Assembly: GCF_944324995.1 (NCBI RefSeq)
Contig: NZ_CALUYL010000025.1
Span: forward strand, 1-49,506
Length of the DNA: 49,506 nucleotides
DNA from: an uncultured Mailhella sp.
GTDB taxonomy: Bacteria; Desulfobacterota; Desulfovibrionia; Desulfovibrionales; Desulfovibrionaceae
Reading direction: 5' to 3'
The position numbers and the translations under genes are program-made. Below the pieces are notes generated by a model that was given only the letters and a program-made list of their open reading frames with translations, ran no database searches and was not told the origin of the DNA. Below are positions 16,034 through 24,947 of this stretch, one piece after another; the stretch's first letter is position 1, and each line of letters opens with the position of its first letter.

Positions 16034-17569
16034 TCAGGCAGAAGCCTCCCTTCTGTCGTGCAGCACGTTGAGCAGCAGAAGGAAGATCACCAGCAACGCG
16101 CCGCTCACGAGCAGGCAGATCCAGGGGCTCGAGCTCACGAAGCCCGCCACCAGATAGCCCACCGCGCTGCATCCTGCGGCGAGAAGCGCGTAGGGAAGCT
16201 GCGTGGACACGTGTTCAATGTGGCTGCATCCCGCGCCGGCGCTGGACAGAATGGTGGTGTCGGAAATGGGCGAACAGTGATCGCCGAACACGCTGCCCGC
16301 CAGCGTGGCGGAAAGCGCCACCACGAGCAGATCGGGGCAGATGGCCTGCGCCACGGGAACCACCAGCGGAATGAGAATGCCGAAGGAGCCCCAGGCCGTG
16401 CCGGTGGAAAAGCTGAGGAAACCGGCAATCACGAAAATGAGGAAGGGAAGCATGCCGCCCACCATGTTGCCGCTCGTGACCAGCGATTCCACGAACTTGT
16501 TGGTCTGAAGCATGTCCTGGCAGACGCCGCTGATGCCCCAGGCGAGCACGAGAATGAGGTTGGCGGTGAGCATGGCCTTCATGCCTTCCACCGCGCCGTG
16601 CATGAATTCGGAAAGGCTCATCAGGCGACGGGGCACGTAAAGCAGCAGCGCCACCACCAGACCGCCGAAGGAAGCCCACACCAGCGCAGGCGACGCGTTG
16701 CAGTTGCCGAGCGCGGCGCGGAATTCATGATAGGCCGGATCGGAACCCCAGTAGCCGCCGCTGTACATCATGGCGAGCACGGCGAACACGATAAGGCTGC
16801 CTATGGGAATGAGCATGTCGAACACATGGCCGTTCTTGGTTTCGAGGCCTATTTCGGACTTCTGCGCCATGACACCGAGATCGCCGTGTTCGGCGCGCTT
16901 TTCCGCCGCGCGCATGGGACCGAAATCCCACTTGAAGAGGCAGAGCAGCACCACGAGCGTGAGGGAAAGCAGCGAATAGAAATTATACGGAATGGCCGCA
17001 ATGAAGGCTGCAATTTCGCTCTCAAACGCGCCAGTGGACTTCAGATTGCTGCCCACGGCCGCAGCCCAGCTGGAAATGGGCGCGATGATGCACACGGGCG
17101 CGGCCGTGGCGTCGATGATGTAGGCCAGCTTGGCGCGGGAAATCTTGTAGGTGTCGGTGACGGGCTTCATCACGGTGCCCACGGTGAGGCAGTTGAAATA
17201 GTCGTCGATGAAGATGAGGCCGCCGAGGCCGCAGGTGGAAAGCATGGCCGTGCGGCGGCTCTTGATGCGTGACGTAGCCCAGCGACCGTAGGCGCGGGAG
17301 CCGCCCGCCATGGAAATGACGTACACCAGCGCGCCGAGCGCGGAGCAGAACATCACGATGTCGAAGTTGAGCCGTTTGCCCATGATGGCAAAGGCCGACT
17401 CAATGGTGTTCATGATCACGAAATCGGCTCCGGTGCCCACGGAATAAATGAACGTGCCGGTCAAGATGCCGATGAGCAGAGAAGAAATAACTTCCTTGGT
17501 AATAAGCGCAAGCACAATGGCCGTGACGGGAGGCAGAAGCGACATCCAGCCAGCATAATAAGGTTCCAT
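16034..17569 (-). CDS. NhaC-family Na+/H+ antiporter
   Basis: A 511-residue inner-membrane protein with about a dozen hydrophobic segments, of the NhaC-type antiporter family (also used by some amino-acid/Na+ exchangers). Characteristic stretches are FIDDYFNCLTVGTVM, IIAPISSWAA and FSTGTAWGSFGILIPL...FGDHCSPISDTT. The start at 17569 (MEPYYAGWMSLLPP) begins the first membrane helix and is preceded by GGGGGA; the longer open frame to 17704 adds an Arg/Cys-rich stretch unlike the family. It is a single gene with its own terminator. The creatininase-family gene lies upstream on the same strand. Confidence 0.9.
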   Translation of the reverse strand: MEPYYAGWMSLLPPVTAIVLALITKEVISSLLIGILTGTFIYSVGTGADFVIMNTIESAFAIMGKRLNFDIVMFCSALGALVYVISMAGGSRAYGRWATSRIKSRRTAMLSTCGLGGLIFIDDYFNCLTVGTVMKPVTDTYKISRAKLAYIIDATAAPVCIIAPISSWAAAVGSNLKSTGAFESEIAAFIAAIPYNFYSLLSLTLVVLLCLFKWDFGPMRAAEKRAEHGDLGVMAQKSEIGLETKNGHVFDMLIPIGSLIVFAVLAMMYSGGYWGSDPAYHEFRAALGNCNASPALVWASFGGLVVALLLYVPRRLMSLSEFMHGAVEGMKAMLTANLILVLAWGISGVCQDMLQTNKFVESLVTSGNMVGGMLPFLIFVIAGFLSFSTGTAWGSFGILIPLVVPVAQAICPDLLVVALSATLAGSVFGDHCSPISDTTILSSAGAGCSHIEHVSTQLPYALLAAGCSAVGYLVAGFVSSSPWICLLVSGALLVIFLLLLNVLHDRREASA

Positions 17570-17723
17570 AAATCCCCCACAGAAAGCTAGGCGCTCCCCG
17601 AAGGAAGCGCAACACATACCGCGCGCCCGCGTCACGCTCCATGACAGGGCCGCGCCTCGGGCCGCGAACGCACAACGCTCGCGCTCCCGCAAGACACTCT
17701 TCACATTCTGACGAGACTACCAG

Positions 17724-17729
17724 ATTATA
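17724..17729 (-). promoter_or_regulatory. Possible -10 element for the antiporter gene
   Basis: TATAAT on the minus strand at 17729-17724, about 155 bases upstream of the start codon. No good -35 hexamer stands at 16-18 bases, so this is only a candidate. Confidence 0.3.
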
Positions 17730-18077
17730 CAACGCTCTTCAACAGTTTTTCCGGACGAGTCCGAACCCGAGAAACATCGCCGTGCGCCGAGTCCTGCGCC
17801 TTCCGCAGAGCTTCAACATTGTTGCCGAATTTCACGATGCACAGCTTGTTTCAGCACTGTCCGCCGCGCGGAAAACGGCGCAGGTTGCCGCGCCCCGTCG
17901 CAGGGCCGCCGCCGGAAGGGATGGCCGCATCGTCGAACCCTTCCCCGCCCGCGCGGAGGACAGGAACAACACCGTCCGGCGCGCTCCCAGGACGCCCGCC
18001 GTCTGCCCGACATCGTCCCGCGGCAACGCCGTGGCCGCTCTCCCCGCCCCTCGGCAGCATTCCGCGCCGCAGCGCAT

Positions 18078-18113
18078 AAAAAAGGGAAGAAGCGCGCCTC
18101 CGCCCTTCTTCCC
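18078..18113 (-). terminator. Intrinsic terminator after the creatininase-family gene
   Basis: On the minus strand GGGAAGAAG (18113-18105) pairs with CTTCTTCCC (18092-18084), followed by TTTTTT (18083-18078). This is a classic Rho-independent terminator. Confidence 0.92.
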
Positions 18114-18150
18114 CGTTTATTCGTTCCGTCCGATCCGCGGACGGGCCGCT

Positions 18151-18921
18151 TTACGCCTTCTGCGCGCGGTCTTTCAAAATGGCGTCCACCACATGATCGG
18201 CATAGCGTTCGTACACCTTTTCTCCGGTTTCCGCCGTGGCCGCCCGCGGATCGCCGAGATAGGCCAGCACCGCCCCGCAGCCGATGAAGTCGTTGCCCGC
18301 GGCCAGCCTTTCGGCAAAAAATTCGCCTTCCCAGTTGGGTTCCAAGGTCTGAAGCATGTCCATGTCCACAAGGTCGGGACGACGATTGAGCATGAGCGCG
18401 GTTTCGCTCTCCCCGGCGTGAATATCCCATTCCGGATGTTCACAGCGCAGAAGCTCCCCGATCCCCGAGCCGAGCAGCCAGTCGGAAACCTCAACGCGCA
18501 TGGACGGATTGCGCTTCACGGCGTTTTCCGCCGCCTCCTTCAGCGCCTCGATGTTGCGCGGCTCCGCATGACCGCACATGAGAATCACATGCGTGAAGCC
18601 CCATTTGCCGAGTCCCACGCACACGTCTTCCACCACGGCCACCACGGTTTCGTAACGCAGCGTGATGTTGCCGACAAAACAGTTCACCGCGTCGGCCAGG
18701 GCATAGTTCACGGGCGGCGCAATCAGAGTTTCCACGCCGCGTTCGGCAAGCTTCCGGGCCGCGCGTTCGCACACGTCGATGGCGCTTTCGATGTCGGTTC
18801 CCACGGGAAGGTGCTGGGAATGCACTTCCGTGGGCCCCACAGGCAGAAAGGCGATATCCGTTTTCCGGGCAAGTTCCTGAATCTGCCGGGTGTTCATCTC
18901 ATACATATAATTCAGCTTCAT
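18151..18921 (-). CDS. Creatininase-family amidohydrolase
   Basis: A 256-residue protein of the creatininase/creatinine amidohydrolase fold. The metal-binding motif is seen as GPTEVHSQHLPVGTD near the N-terminus (Glu, His and Asp ligands), with a second conserved region ILMCGHAEPRN and the acidic HAGESETALML segment. GGAGGAAAC immediately precedes the ATG at 18921; an open frame continues upstream into AT-rich DNA without a better start. Members of the family hydrolyse cyclic amides or formamides; this substrate is unknown. The gene has its own terminator. Confidence 0.87.
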   Translation of the reverse strand: MKLNYMYEMNTRQIQELARKTDIAFLPVGPTEVHSQHLPVGTDIESAIDVCERAARKLAERGVETLIAPPVNYALADAVNCFVGNITLRYETVVAVVEDVCVGLGKWGFTHVILMCGHAEPRNIEALKEAAENAVKRNPSMRVEVSDWLLGSGIGELLRCEHPEWDIHAGESETALMLNRRPDLVDMDMLQTLEPNWEGEFFAERLAAGNDFIGCGAVLAYLGDPRAATAETGEKVYERYADHVVDAILKDRAQKA

Positions 18922-18976
18922 GTTTCCTCCACGCGGCGATGTTTCCGCCAGCAAAAATGTTTTATGACAAATTTTC

Positions 18977-19012
18977 TTTATACACTCTTCATTTTTCTGA
19001 TCGTTTCTGATC
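18977..19012 (-). promoter_or_regulatory. Candidate promoter/operator of the creatininase gene
   Basis: TATAAA (18982-18977 on the minus strand) lies about 56 bases before the start codon. Just upstream the plus-strand sequence TTTCTGATC is repeated directly (18994-19002 and 19004-19012) with a 10-base period across the expected -35 region, as an operator would be. No clear -35 is present, which would fit a regulated promoter. Confidence 0.35.
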
Positions 19013-19145
19013 ATAAAGTAGTAACAATATCACATCTTTTACAGCAATATTTATCAATAAATAACTATAATAATTTATATAATATTAATACAAATTGTCC
19101 AATATTATTCTTTTATTAATAAATAATTTTATAATTAATTTATAA

Positions 19146-20057
19146 TTAAATTAGTTCTGAATTCATAACAACAAGATATTTAGCATTTTTTTGATATTTA
19201 TTTTCAAGTTCAGCTCTATCAATATGCGAACATATATTCAAAAAACAGCTTTCCTCATCCAATATTTCCAAAGCTACAGGAAGAGCTACCATGAACTTGT
19301 GAAGATAGCTGTTTGGATCTTTTTTTAAACGATAAATTTGAATAGCATCAGAAGTAGGAATAGAATTAAATAATTTATGAGTATAACTTTTAATAATTGT
19401 TTCCAGTTTAGCAAATAATGCCTGATAGCGTTTAATTATATCATAAATATTTTTACTTTTTAATAAATATGCAGAAAAAATATGACATTGCATCGTAGAA
19501 CACAATATCTTAATTAAAAAAGAGCAAGCTTTTTCATCTGCCAATATTTTTTCTACCGGCATATTTTCAAAATAATTTTCAATGTCTGCACTACAGTTTC
19601 TAGCGTGTTTGAGAGCATCTTCATAATCTTTTTCCTGATAGGATGCACATGCCCGATAATACTCTTTTGCAAGATTAACTATATTTGATACATGCAGCAA
19701 ATTAACAATATTTTTTATTTCATCAAGTGATTTTTGTACAATATCAATCTGCTTTTGTATATTAGCAATCTGACTACCTATATATACGAATCCAGCCATA
19801 CATATCATAGATACACCGGCAAGCCCTCCCATTGTCAAAATTTGCATGCGTTCTACGCCTGCCAACTGGGCTCCAAGATCCTCTAAACCTTTTGACAGTT
19901 CTTCAATTTTATCTGTTGCATCGACTTCTTTAAGAAAGCAAACTATCTTTCCTGTACTAGTTTCACGTATTACTCCACCAACTTGACTAAGAACTCCAGT
20001 AGCCAGCCCCTGTTTTATCTGTTCAGGAAGCTCAAAATATACAGATATTATAGACAT
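19146..20057 (-). CDS. AT-rich-island membrane/coiled-coil protein, unknown function
   Basis: A 303-residue protein with no family I recognise. Residues 1-45 form a small domain (YFELPEQIKQGL...GGVIRETSTGKIVCFLKEV). About 73-92 is one strongly hydrophobic helix, and 93-125 looks like a coiled coil (IANIQKQIDIVQKSLDEIKNIV). The rest is helical, rich in Lys, Ile, Tyr and Cys. It starts two bases after the stop of the YaaW-family gene (TAACTATG), so the two are translationally coupled and probably act together. Base composition is far more AT-rich than the neighbours, with A/T third positions, indicating recent acquisition. Confidence 0.85.
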   Translation of the reverse strand: MSIISVYFELPEQIKQGLATGVLSQVGGVIRETSTGKIVCFLKEVDATDKIEELSKGLEDLGAQLAGVERMQILTMGGLAGVSMICMAGFVYIGSQIANIQKQIDIVQKSLDEIKNIVNLLHVSNIVNLAKEYYRACASYQEKDYEDALKHARNCSADIENYFENMPVEKILADEKACSFLIKILCSTMQCHIFSAYLLKSKNIYDIIKRYQALFAKLETIIKSYTHKLFNSIPTSDAIQIYRLKKDPNSYLHKFMVALPVALEILDEESCFLNICSHIDRAELENKYQKNAKYLVVMNSELI

Positions 20058-20059
20058 AG

Positions 20060-20740
20060 TTACTCTTCCGATTCTAGCTGTAATCTAATCATTGCAATAC
20101 TGACAACTGAGGGAATCGTTTTTCGATATGCTGGTCCTGCGATATCAACCAAAAGCCATATTCCCATCAAAATATTCACAACTGGAATAAGCATTCCTAA
20201 AATAGTTCTAGTCCCCTGGATCACTGCCTGACGAGTAAGCATACTTCCCAGAACTTTTAATACTACTTGTTGTGTTGCTTTTATACCTATTTTAGATATA
20301 AGTATTGGTACAATATTACCCCCAAGCTTAAGAAGATTAATAAGAGATTTAGGATTTACAGCTATATCTTTTAATTTATGTATATTATTAATTATATCAT
20401 CTCGTTCTTGTTCTGATAAATTTTTCCAAAAATCTTCAATTAACTTTCCTATAATCATTATTTCATTCTTTTGCATATTATTCTTATCAATATTCTCATC
20501 TTTTACACCAATTTTTTCTGCAACATCCCTCACAACTTCATCATAATGTACAGGTGTCCAACCACGAAAAATAGAAGCTATTGTATTTGATCCATCCAGA
20601 CAAATTTCTTTTAACAAATCTTCTGGTGTATATTTATTATGTCTTTTATAAAGATCTTCAAGTAATATATAACACTCTAAGTTTTTATTGTTTGCCTTTT
20701 TCAATAATTCAAGAGTTTCTTTATCGTCTATTACAGACAT
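20060..20740 (-). CDS. YaaW/UPF0174-family protein
   Basis: A 226-residue protein. Its C-terminus (AGPAYRKTIPSVVSIAMIRL) matches the YaaW signature of E. coli (YRVTIPAVLQIACLRRM), and the region with GSNTIASIFRG...YDEVVRDVAEKIGVK matches YaaW's DSIANKLRGHG...LYRAILLDVSKRLKLK. About residues 130-200 are hydrophobic and Gly-rich, possibly membrane-associated. The biochemical role of this family is unknown. GGGAG precedes the ATG and a strong sigma-70 promoter lies at 20806-20833. It is the first gene of a two-gene AT-rich island placed between leuD and the creatininase gene. Confidence 0.8.
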   Translation of the reverse strand: MSVIDDKETLELLKKANNKNLECYILLEDLYKRHNKYTPEDLLKEICLDGSNTIASIFRGWTPVHYDEVVRDVAEKIGVKDENIDKNNMQKNEIMIIGKLIEDFWKNLSEQERDDIINNIHKLKDIAVNPKSLINLLKLGGNIVPILISKIGIKATQQVVLKVLGSMLTRQAVIQGTRTILGMLIPVVNILMGIWLLVDIAGPAYRKTIPSVVSIAMIRLQLESEE

Positions 20741-20805
20741 ATCGTCACTCCCAATAAAAAATTAAAAAATTCTAAAAATTTCAATGTGCTATAACAACTA
20801 ATTGA

Positions 20806-20833
20806 ATTATATCACAAAGTTATATATAGTCAA
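20806..20833 (-). promoter_or_regulatory. Extended -10 sigma-70 promoter of the AT-rich island
   Basis: On the minus strand TTGACT (20833-20828), a 16-base spacer, and TGATATAAT with a perfect TATAAT at 20811-20806. The ATG of the YaaW-family gene is about 65 bases downstream. This is a vegetative-looking promoter carried within the acquired segment. Confidence 0.75.
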
Positions 20834-20916
20834 TTCAGTGTTAAAAAAGTGATAAAAATATATTATGCAAACATTATTCTCAAATTCGATAGATAAAAAA
20901 AACTACATTAAACGAC

Positions 20917-20942
20917 GAAAGGCCGGGGAAACCCGGCCTTTC
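20917..20942 (-). terminator. Hairpin terminator after leuD
   Basis: GAAAGGCCGGG (20942-20932, minus strand) and CCCGGCCTTTC (20927-20917) form an 11-bp perfect stem with a four-base loop, 45 bases after the leuD stop codon. The U-run is weak. Confidence 0.7.
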
Positions 20943-20986
20943 AGATCCGCTCACCCTATCGGAGCGGGGCAAAAACATCCCAAATG

Positions 20987-21490
20987 CTACTTATTTTGGG
21001 CTTTGAGCTGTTCTTTGACGTAGTTGACCATGCCGCCCTTGTCGATGAGGGTCTGCATCATGGGCGAGAGGGGGGGAATACGGATTTCCGCGCCGTTGTC
21101 GAGGTCGCGGATGGTTCCGTGTTCGGGGCTGATTTCGAGGGTATCGCCGTCGTTGATCTTATCGACTTCGTCGCCGACTTCGAGGAGCATGAGGCCCATG
21201 TTGAAGGCGTTGCGGTAAAAGATACGGGCGAAGCTGTGGCCGACCACGGCGCGGATGCCTGCGCCGATGATGGCGAGGGGCGCGTGTTCACGGGAGGAAC
21301 CGCAGCCGAAGTTGCGGCCCGCCACGATGATGTCGCCTTCGTGGACGCGCTTGACCCAGCCGGGTTCGAGGCCTTCCATGCAGGCTTCGCCGAGCTTGCG
21401 GGTATCGGTGGTGACGAGGAAACGGGCCGGGATGATGGCGTCGGTATCAATATGCGCGCCGACCTTATGAACTTTTCCGGTAAAGGACAT
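20987..21490 (-). CDS. leuD: 3-isopropylmalate dehydratase small subunit
   Basis: A 167-residue LeuD of the short, archaeal-type form (E. coli LeuD is about 200). It supplies the swivel domain that closes the LeuC active site for the isomerisation of 2- to 3-isopropylmalate. Conserved stretches are [15 protein letters not shown] and [19 protein letters not shown] lies six bases before the ATG at 21490; the longer frame to 21541 would include the ribosome-binding site. Third gene of leuACD. leuB is not found next to it. Confidence 0.95.
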   Translation of the reverse strand: MSFTGKVHKVGAHIDTDAIIPARFLVTTDTRKLGEACMEGLEPGWVKRVHEGDIIVAGRNFGCGSSREHAPLAIIGAGIRAVVGHSFARIFYRNAFNMGLMLLEVGDEVDKINDGDTLEISPEHGTIRDLDNGAEIRIPPLSPMMQTLIDKGGMVNYVKEQLKAQNK

Positions 21491-21608
21491 GGATGACTCC
21501 TGTATTTCCCTTTCGCGCAGGGCGCAAAAGGCGCGGGGCACGCCCGCAGATATGCATGCAGGGCGGCTTTTTCCGAACGCGCCGGAAAGAGCCGCCGCGG
21601 GGCGCGGA

Positions 21609-22868
21609 TTACAGCGCGTCGGGCCCGGTGATGACGCCGGTCACGGCGGAAGCGGCCGCCACGACGGGGCTTGCGAGGTAGAGTTCCGACTCCAGGCTGC
21701 CCATGCGGCCGCGGAAATTGCGGTTCGAGGTGGAAATGCAGCGCTCGCCGTCGCCGAGCACGCCCATGTAGCCGCCAAGGCACGGGCCGCAGGTGGGAGT
21801 GCTGATTACGCAGCCTGCGTCCGAGAACACGTCGAAGAGGCCTTCGTCCATGGCCTGACGCCACACGGCGGGCGTGGCGGGAATCACGATGCAGCGCACG
21901 CCCTTAGCCACCTTGCGGCCGCGCAGAATCTCGGCCGCGTCGCGCATGTCGGAGATGCGGCCGTTGGTGCAGGAACCGATGACCACCTGATCCACGGTCA
22001 CGTCGGAAAGTTCGGAGACCGGACGCGTGTTTTCCGGCAGATGCGGGCAGGCCACCACGGGTTCCATGCCGGTGACGTCCATGGTCACCGTGCGCTCGTA
22101 TTCGGCGCCCTCGTCGGCGGCAAGACGCATGGGATCGGGCGTGCCGTGGGCGCGGCAGTATTCGGCGGTCAGATCGTCGGAGGGGAAGAGGCCGCATTTG
22201 CCGCCCGCTTCAATGGCCATGTTGGCCATGCACAGACGCCCTTCAATATCCACGTCCTTGAGCGCGGAGCCGCCGAATTCCAGCGCGCGGTAGAGCGCGC
22301 CGTCCACGCCGATTTCGCCGATGAGGCGCAGAATGAGATCCTTGCCGCGAATCCAGCGGGGCATCGAACCTTCAATGTTCACCCGGATGGTGGCAGGCAC
22401 CTTGAACCACAGCTTGCCGAGCACCATGCCGCAGGCGATGTCCGTGGAACCGAGACCCGTGGAAAACGCGCCGATGCCGCCGTAGGTGCAGGTATGGCTG
22501 TCCGCCCCGATGACGAGATCGCCGGGCTTGACGAGGCCCTTTTCGGGCAGGAGCGCATGTTCCACGCCCGCGCAGCCGCCTTCGTAGTAATGGGTGATGC
22601 CCATTTCCCTGGCAAAGCGACGGGACACGATGACCTGATTGGCCGAGGCGATGTCCTTCTGCGGGGTGTAGTGATCCATCACCAGAAACACGCGATCCTT
22701 GTCGAACACCTTCTTGGCGCCCATGGCGCGGAAGGATTTAATGGCCAGAGGGCCGGTGATGTCGTTGGCGAGCACGCCGGAAAGCGAACATTCCACGATC
22801 TGACCCGGTTCGCGAATCTCTTCGTCGGTGTGCATCTGAAGTATTTTCTGGGCAAGCGTCATTGCCAT
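21609..22868 (-). CDS. leuC: 3-isopropylmalate dehydratase large subunit
   Basis: A 419-residue aconitase-family protein, the length of the archaeal-type LeuC/homoaconitase group rather than the 466-residue E. coli type. It binds a [4Fe-4S] cluster; candidate ligands are in VIGSCTNGR and PTCGPCLGG. The [14 protein letters not shown] stretch is the substrate region. The start at 22868 (MAMTLAQKI) follows GGAG; the frame is open to 23051 but the upstream part is an Arg-rich translation of a hairpin-bearing spacer. It pairs with the short LeuD. Confidence 0.95.
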   Translation of the reverse strand: MAMTLAQKILQMHTDEEIREPGQIVECSLSGVLANDITGPLAIKSFRAMGAKKVFDKDRVFLVMDHYTPQKDIASANQVIVSRRFAREMGITHYYEGGCAGVEHALLPEKGLVKPGDLVIGADSHTCTYGGIGAFSTGLGSTDIACGMVLGKLWFKVPATIRVNIEGSMPRWIRGKDLILRLIGEIGVDGALYRALEFGGSALKDVDIEGRLCMANMAIEAGGKCGLFPSDDLTAEYCRAHGTPDPMRLAADEGAEYERTVTMDVTGMEPVVACPHLPENTRPVSELSDVTVDQVVIGSCTNGRISDMRDAAEILRGRKVAKGVRCIVIPATPAVWRQAMDEGLFDVFSDAGCVISTPTCGPCLGGYMGVLGDGERCISTSNRNFRGRMGSLESELYLASPVVAAASAVTGVITGPDAL

Positions 22869-23086
22869 GATTCCATCTCCAGGAAAAAATGCGATTTGCG
22901 TTTCGCCCCTGCGGGGAAACGGGCGCTCTCCCTGCGCGGCGGCGGGGGCGCAATGTTGTGTGCGCTCTGCACCGACGCTTCGCGCGGCAGGGCGCGAGGC
23001 AGCCTTCGTCAGAACGCGGGCTCTGCAAACCCGCGCCCCGCTCCGAATCATCGTTGCGGGGCGCTCCGGAATGACCGGCCGTGAGC
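22869..23086 (-). other. leuA-leuC spacer with long hairpin
   Basis: A 218-base GC-rich spacer inside the leu operon. The inverted repeat GCGCCCCGC/GCGGGGCGC (about 23033-23064) can form a stable stem without a U-run. No gene was recognised. The hairpin may set the ratio of leuA to leuCD message or be an intergenic repeat. Confidence 0.5.
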
Positions 23087-24643
23087 TTAGTCGACGGGGT
23101 TCTGCTTGTAGCTGATGACGTCCTTTTCCTTGTGTTCAAGGCGGTTCAGGGCGTCCACGTAGGCCTTGGCGCTCGCCACGATGATGTCGAGGTCGGAGCC
23201 GCGGCCCGTGGCGGAATACTTGCCGTCACGCAGATGCACGGACACTTCGCCCTGGGCGTCGGTGCCGCCGGTGATGGCGTTCACGGAGAACTTTTCGAGT
23301 TCGGCCTTGGTGCCGCAGATCTGGGAAATCACGTTGAAGGCCGCGTCGATGGGGCCGACGCCGAAGCCCGCCAGACGCACTTCGTTGTCGCGATCCTGCA
23401 TGACCACGGCCGCGGTGGTGGGCATGGTGGAACCCATGGTGGTCTGCACGCAGATGTTGCTCAGACGGAAGCGATCCGGAATGCGCATGCGGTACACTTC
23501 GGAGAAGACGAGGGCTTCGAGGTCTTCGTCGTGAATGCGGGCCTTCTTGTCGGCAAGTTCCTTCATGGCGGCGAACACGGCGTTGACCTGATCGTTGTCG
23601 AGCGTGTATCCGAGCTCCTCAAGACGGGTGCGCACGGCGTTGCGGCCGGAATGCTTGCCGATGACGATGTCGGTGGACTTGCGGCCCACGGCCTGCGGGG
23701 TCATGATTTCGTAGGTGTTGCGGTTCTTGAGCATGCCGTCCTGATGGATGCCGGATTCATGGGCAAAGGCGTTGCTGCCGATGATGGCCTTGTTGGCCGG
23801 AATGGGACGGCCGATGATGAGCGAAAGCAGATGGCAGGACGGATAAAGCTGTTCGGTGACGATGGAGCATTCCACGCCGTAGTATTCGGGACGGAGCTTG
23901 AGCGCCATGACGAATTCTTCGAGGGAGGCGTTGCCCGCGCGTTCGCCGATGCCGCTGAGGCACAGTTCGGCCTGACGCGCGCCGTTCTTGACGGCGGCAA
24001 GGCTGTTGGCCACGGCCAGACCGAGGTCGTCGTGGCAGTGAACGCTGAAGATGGCCTTGTCGGAATTGGGCACGTTCTGGATGACGTAGCGGATGAGCGC
24101 GCCGAATTCGTCGGGCTGGGCGAAGCCCACGGTGTCGGGAATGTTGATGGTGGTGGCGCCGGCTTCAATGGCGGCGGTCACGATGCGCACGAGGAAGTCG
24201 GGATCGGAGCGGGAAGCGTCTTCGGCGGAAAATTCCACGTTGGGAGTGTAGGAAGCGGCGCGCTTCACGGCGGCGACGGCGAGATCCACGACTTCGTCGG
24301 GAGTCTTGCGCAGCTTGTATTCCATGTGAATGGGGGAAGTGGCGATGAAGGTGTGGATGCGCGGATTGCGGGCGAACTTCACGGCTTCCCAGGCGCGGTC
24401 GATATCCTTGGCGTTGGCGCGGGCAAGGCCGGCGACCTGCGCGTTCTCCACGCTCTGGGCAATGGCCTTCACGGCCTCGAAGTCGCCTTCGCTGGCCGCG
24501 GGGAAGCCCGCCTCGATGACGTCGACGCCCAGCATTTCCAGCTGACGGGCGATGCGGATCTTTTCACTGAGATCCATGGTGGCGCCGGGGGACTGTTCCC
24601 CGTCGCGGAGCGTGGTATCGAAAATAATGACGCGGTCGGACAT
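23087..24643 (-). CDS. leuA: 2-isopropylmalate synthase
   Basis: A 518-residue LeuA, first committed enzyme of leucine synthesis (acetyl-CoA plus 2-oxoisovalerate). The N-terminal catalytic barrel begins IIFDTTLRDGEQSPGATM, with the metal-binding HCHDDLGLAVAN stretch, and the C-terminal regulatory domain (about 390-500) is present, so leucine feedback is likely. AAGGAG precedes the ATG. It is preceded by a Leu-rich leader peptide and attenuator and is followed by leuC and leuD on the same strand. Confidence 0.97.
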   Translation of the reverse strand: MSDRVIIFDTTLRDGEQSPGATMDLSEKIRIARQLEMLGVDVIEAGFPAASEGDFEAVKAIAQSVENAQVAGLARANAKDIDRAWEAVKFARNPRIHTFIATSPIHMEYKLRKTPDEVVDLAVAAVKRAASYTPNVEFSAEDASRSDPDFLVRIVTAAIEAGATTINIPDTVGFAQPDEFGALIRYVIQNVPNSDKAIFSVHCHDDLGLAVANSLAAVKNGARQAELCLSGIGERAGNASLEEFVMALKLRPEYYGVECSIVTEQLYPSCHLLSLIIGRPIPANKAIIGSNAFAHESGIHQDGMLKNRNTYEIMTPQAVGRKSTDIVIGKHSGRNAVRTRLEELGYTLDNDQVNAVFAAMKELADKKARIHDEDLEALVFSEVYRMRIPDRFRLSNICVQTTMGSTMPTTAAVVMQDRDNEVRLAGFGVGPIDAAFNVISQICGTKAELEKFSVNAITGGTDAQGEVSVHLRDGKYSATGRGSDLDIIVASAKAYVDALNRLEHKEKDVISYKQNPVD

Positions 24644-24728
24644 GGTTTTCTCCTTGCGTTTTCAGGCCGTTATCCCGCGGCCTGCGGCGTTTCATCCCTG
24701 GGCCCCCGCCACTCGGCGGAGGCTATAA

Positions 24729-24764
24729 AAAAGGCTGCTCCGACTTCCGACGGAACAGCCTTTT
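24729..24764 (-). terminator. Transcription attenuator of leuACD
   Basis: On the minus strand GGCTGTTCCG and CGGAGCAGCC form an imperfect stem followed by TTTTTT. It lies between the leader-peptide stop codon (24784) and leuA (24643), the arrangement of a classical leucine attenuator. The plus-strand reading also has a T-rich flank. Confidence 0.88.
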
Positions 24765-24783
24765 GCCTGTCATTCGTCAGAAA

Positions 24784-24912
24784 TCACGATATATCCGGGC
24801 ACAGCAGCAGACCGGACAGTCGTCCACAAAGAAGAGCGCACAGCAGCAGAGAAGAAGCGAAGCGAACTTCGTTCTTCGGAAGAGCAGCGGCGGCATTGCG
24901 GACGTTCATCAT
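24784..24912 (-). CDS. leuL: Leucine-operon leader peptide
   Basis: A 42-residue open frame from ATG 24912 to TGA 24784, preceded by AGGAAATC. Ten of 42 residues are leucine, including two runs of three consecutive CTG codons (residues 22-24 and 35-37) and a CTT-CTT pair (27-28). The frame ends 20 bases before the terminator hairpin. A promoter-like TTGAAA-17-TACTCT is 36 bases upstream. By analogy with other leu leaders, stalling at Leu codons when Leu-tRNA is short should prevent the terminator from forming and allow leuACD transcription. The length is above the usual 15-30 residues. Confidence 0.88.
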   Translation of the reverse strand: MMNVRNAAAALPKNEVRFASSLLLCALLCGRLSGLLLCPDIS

Positions 24913-24947
24913 GATTTCCTTTTCGCCTTTTCGGCGTCTTTTTTGGA

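Noticed and set aside
15494..17272. 592-codon plus-strand frame
   Set aside because: It runs antisense to the NhaC-type antiporter and includes that gene's terminator. No domain is seen.
23033..23064. Riboswitch in the leuA-leuC spacer
   Set aside because: Only a simple inverted repeat is visible; no conserved riboswitch core or alternative fold could be recognised.
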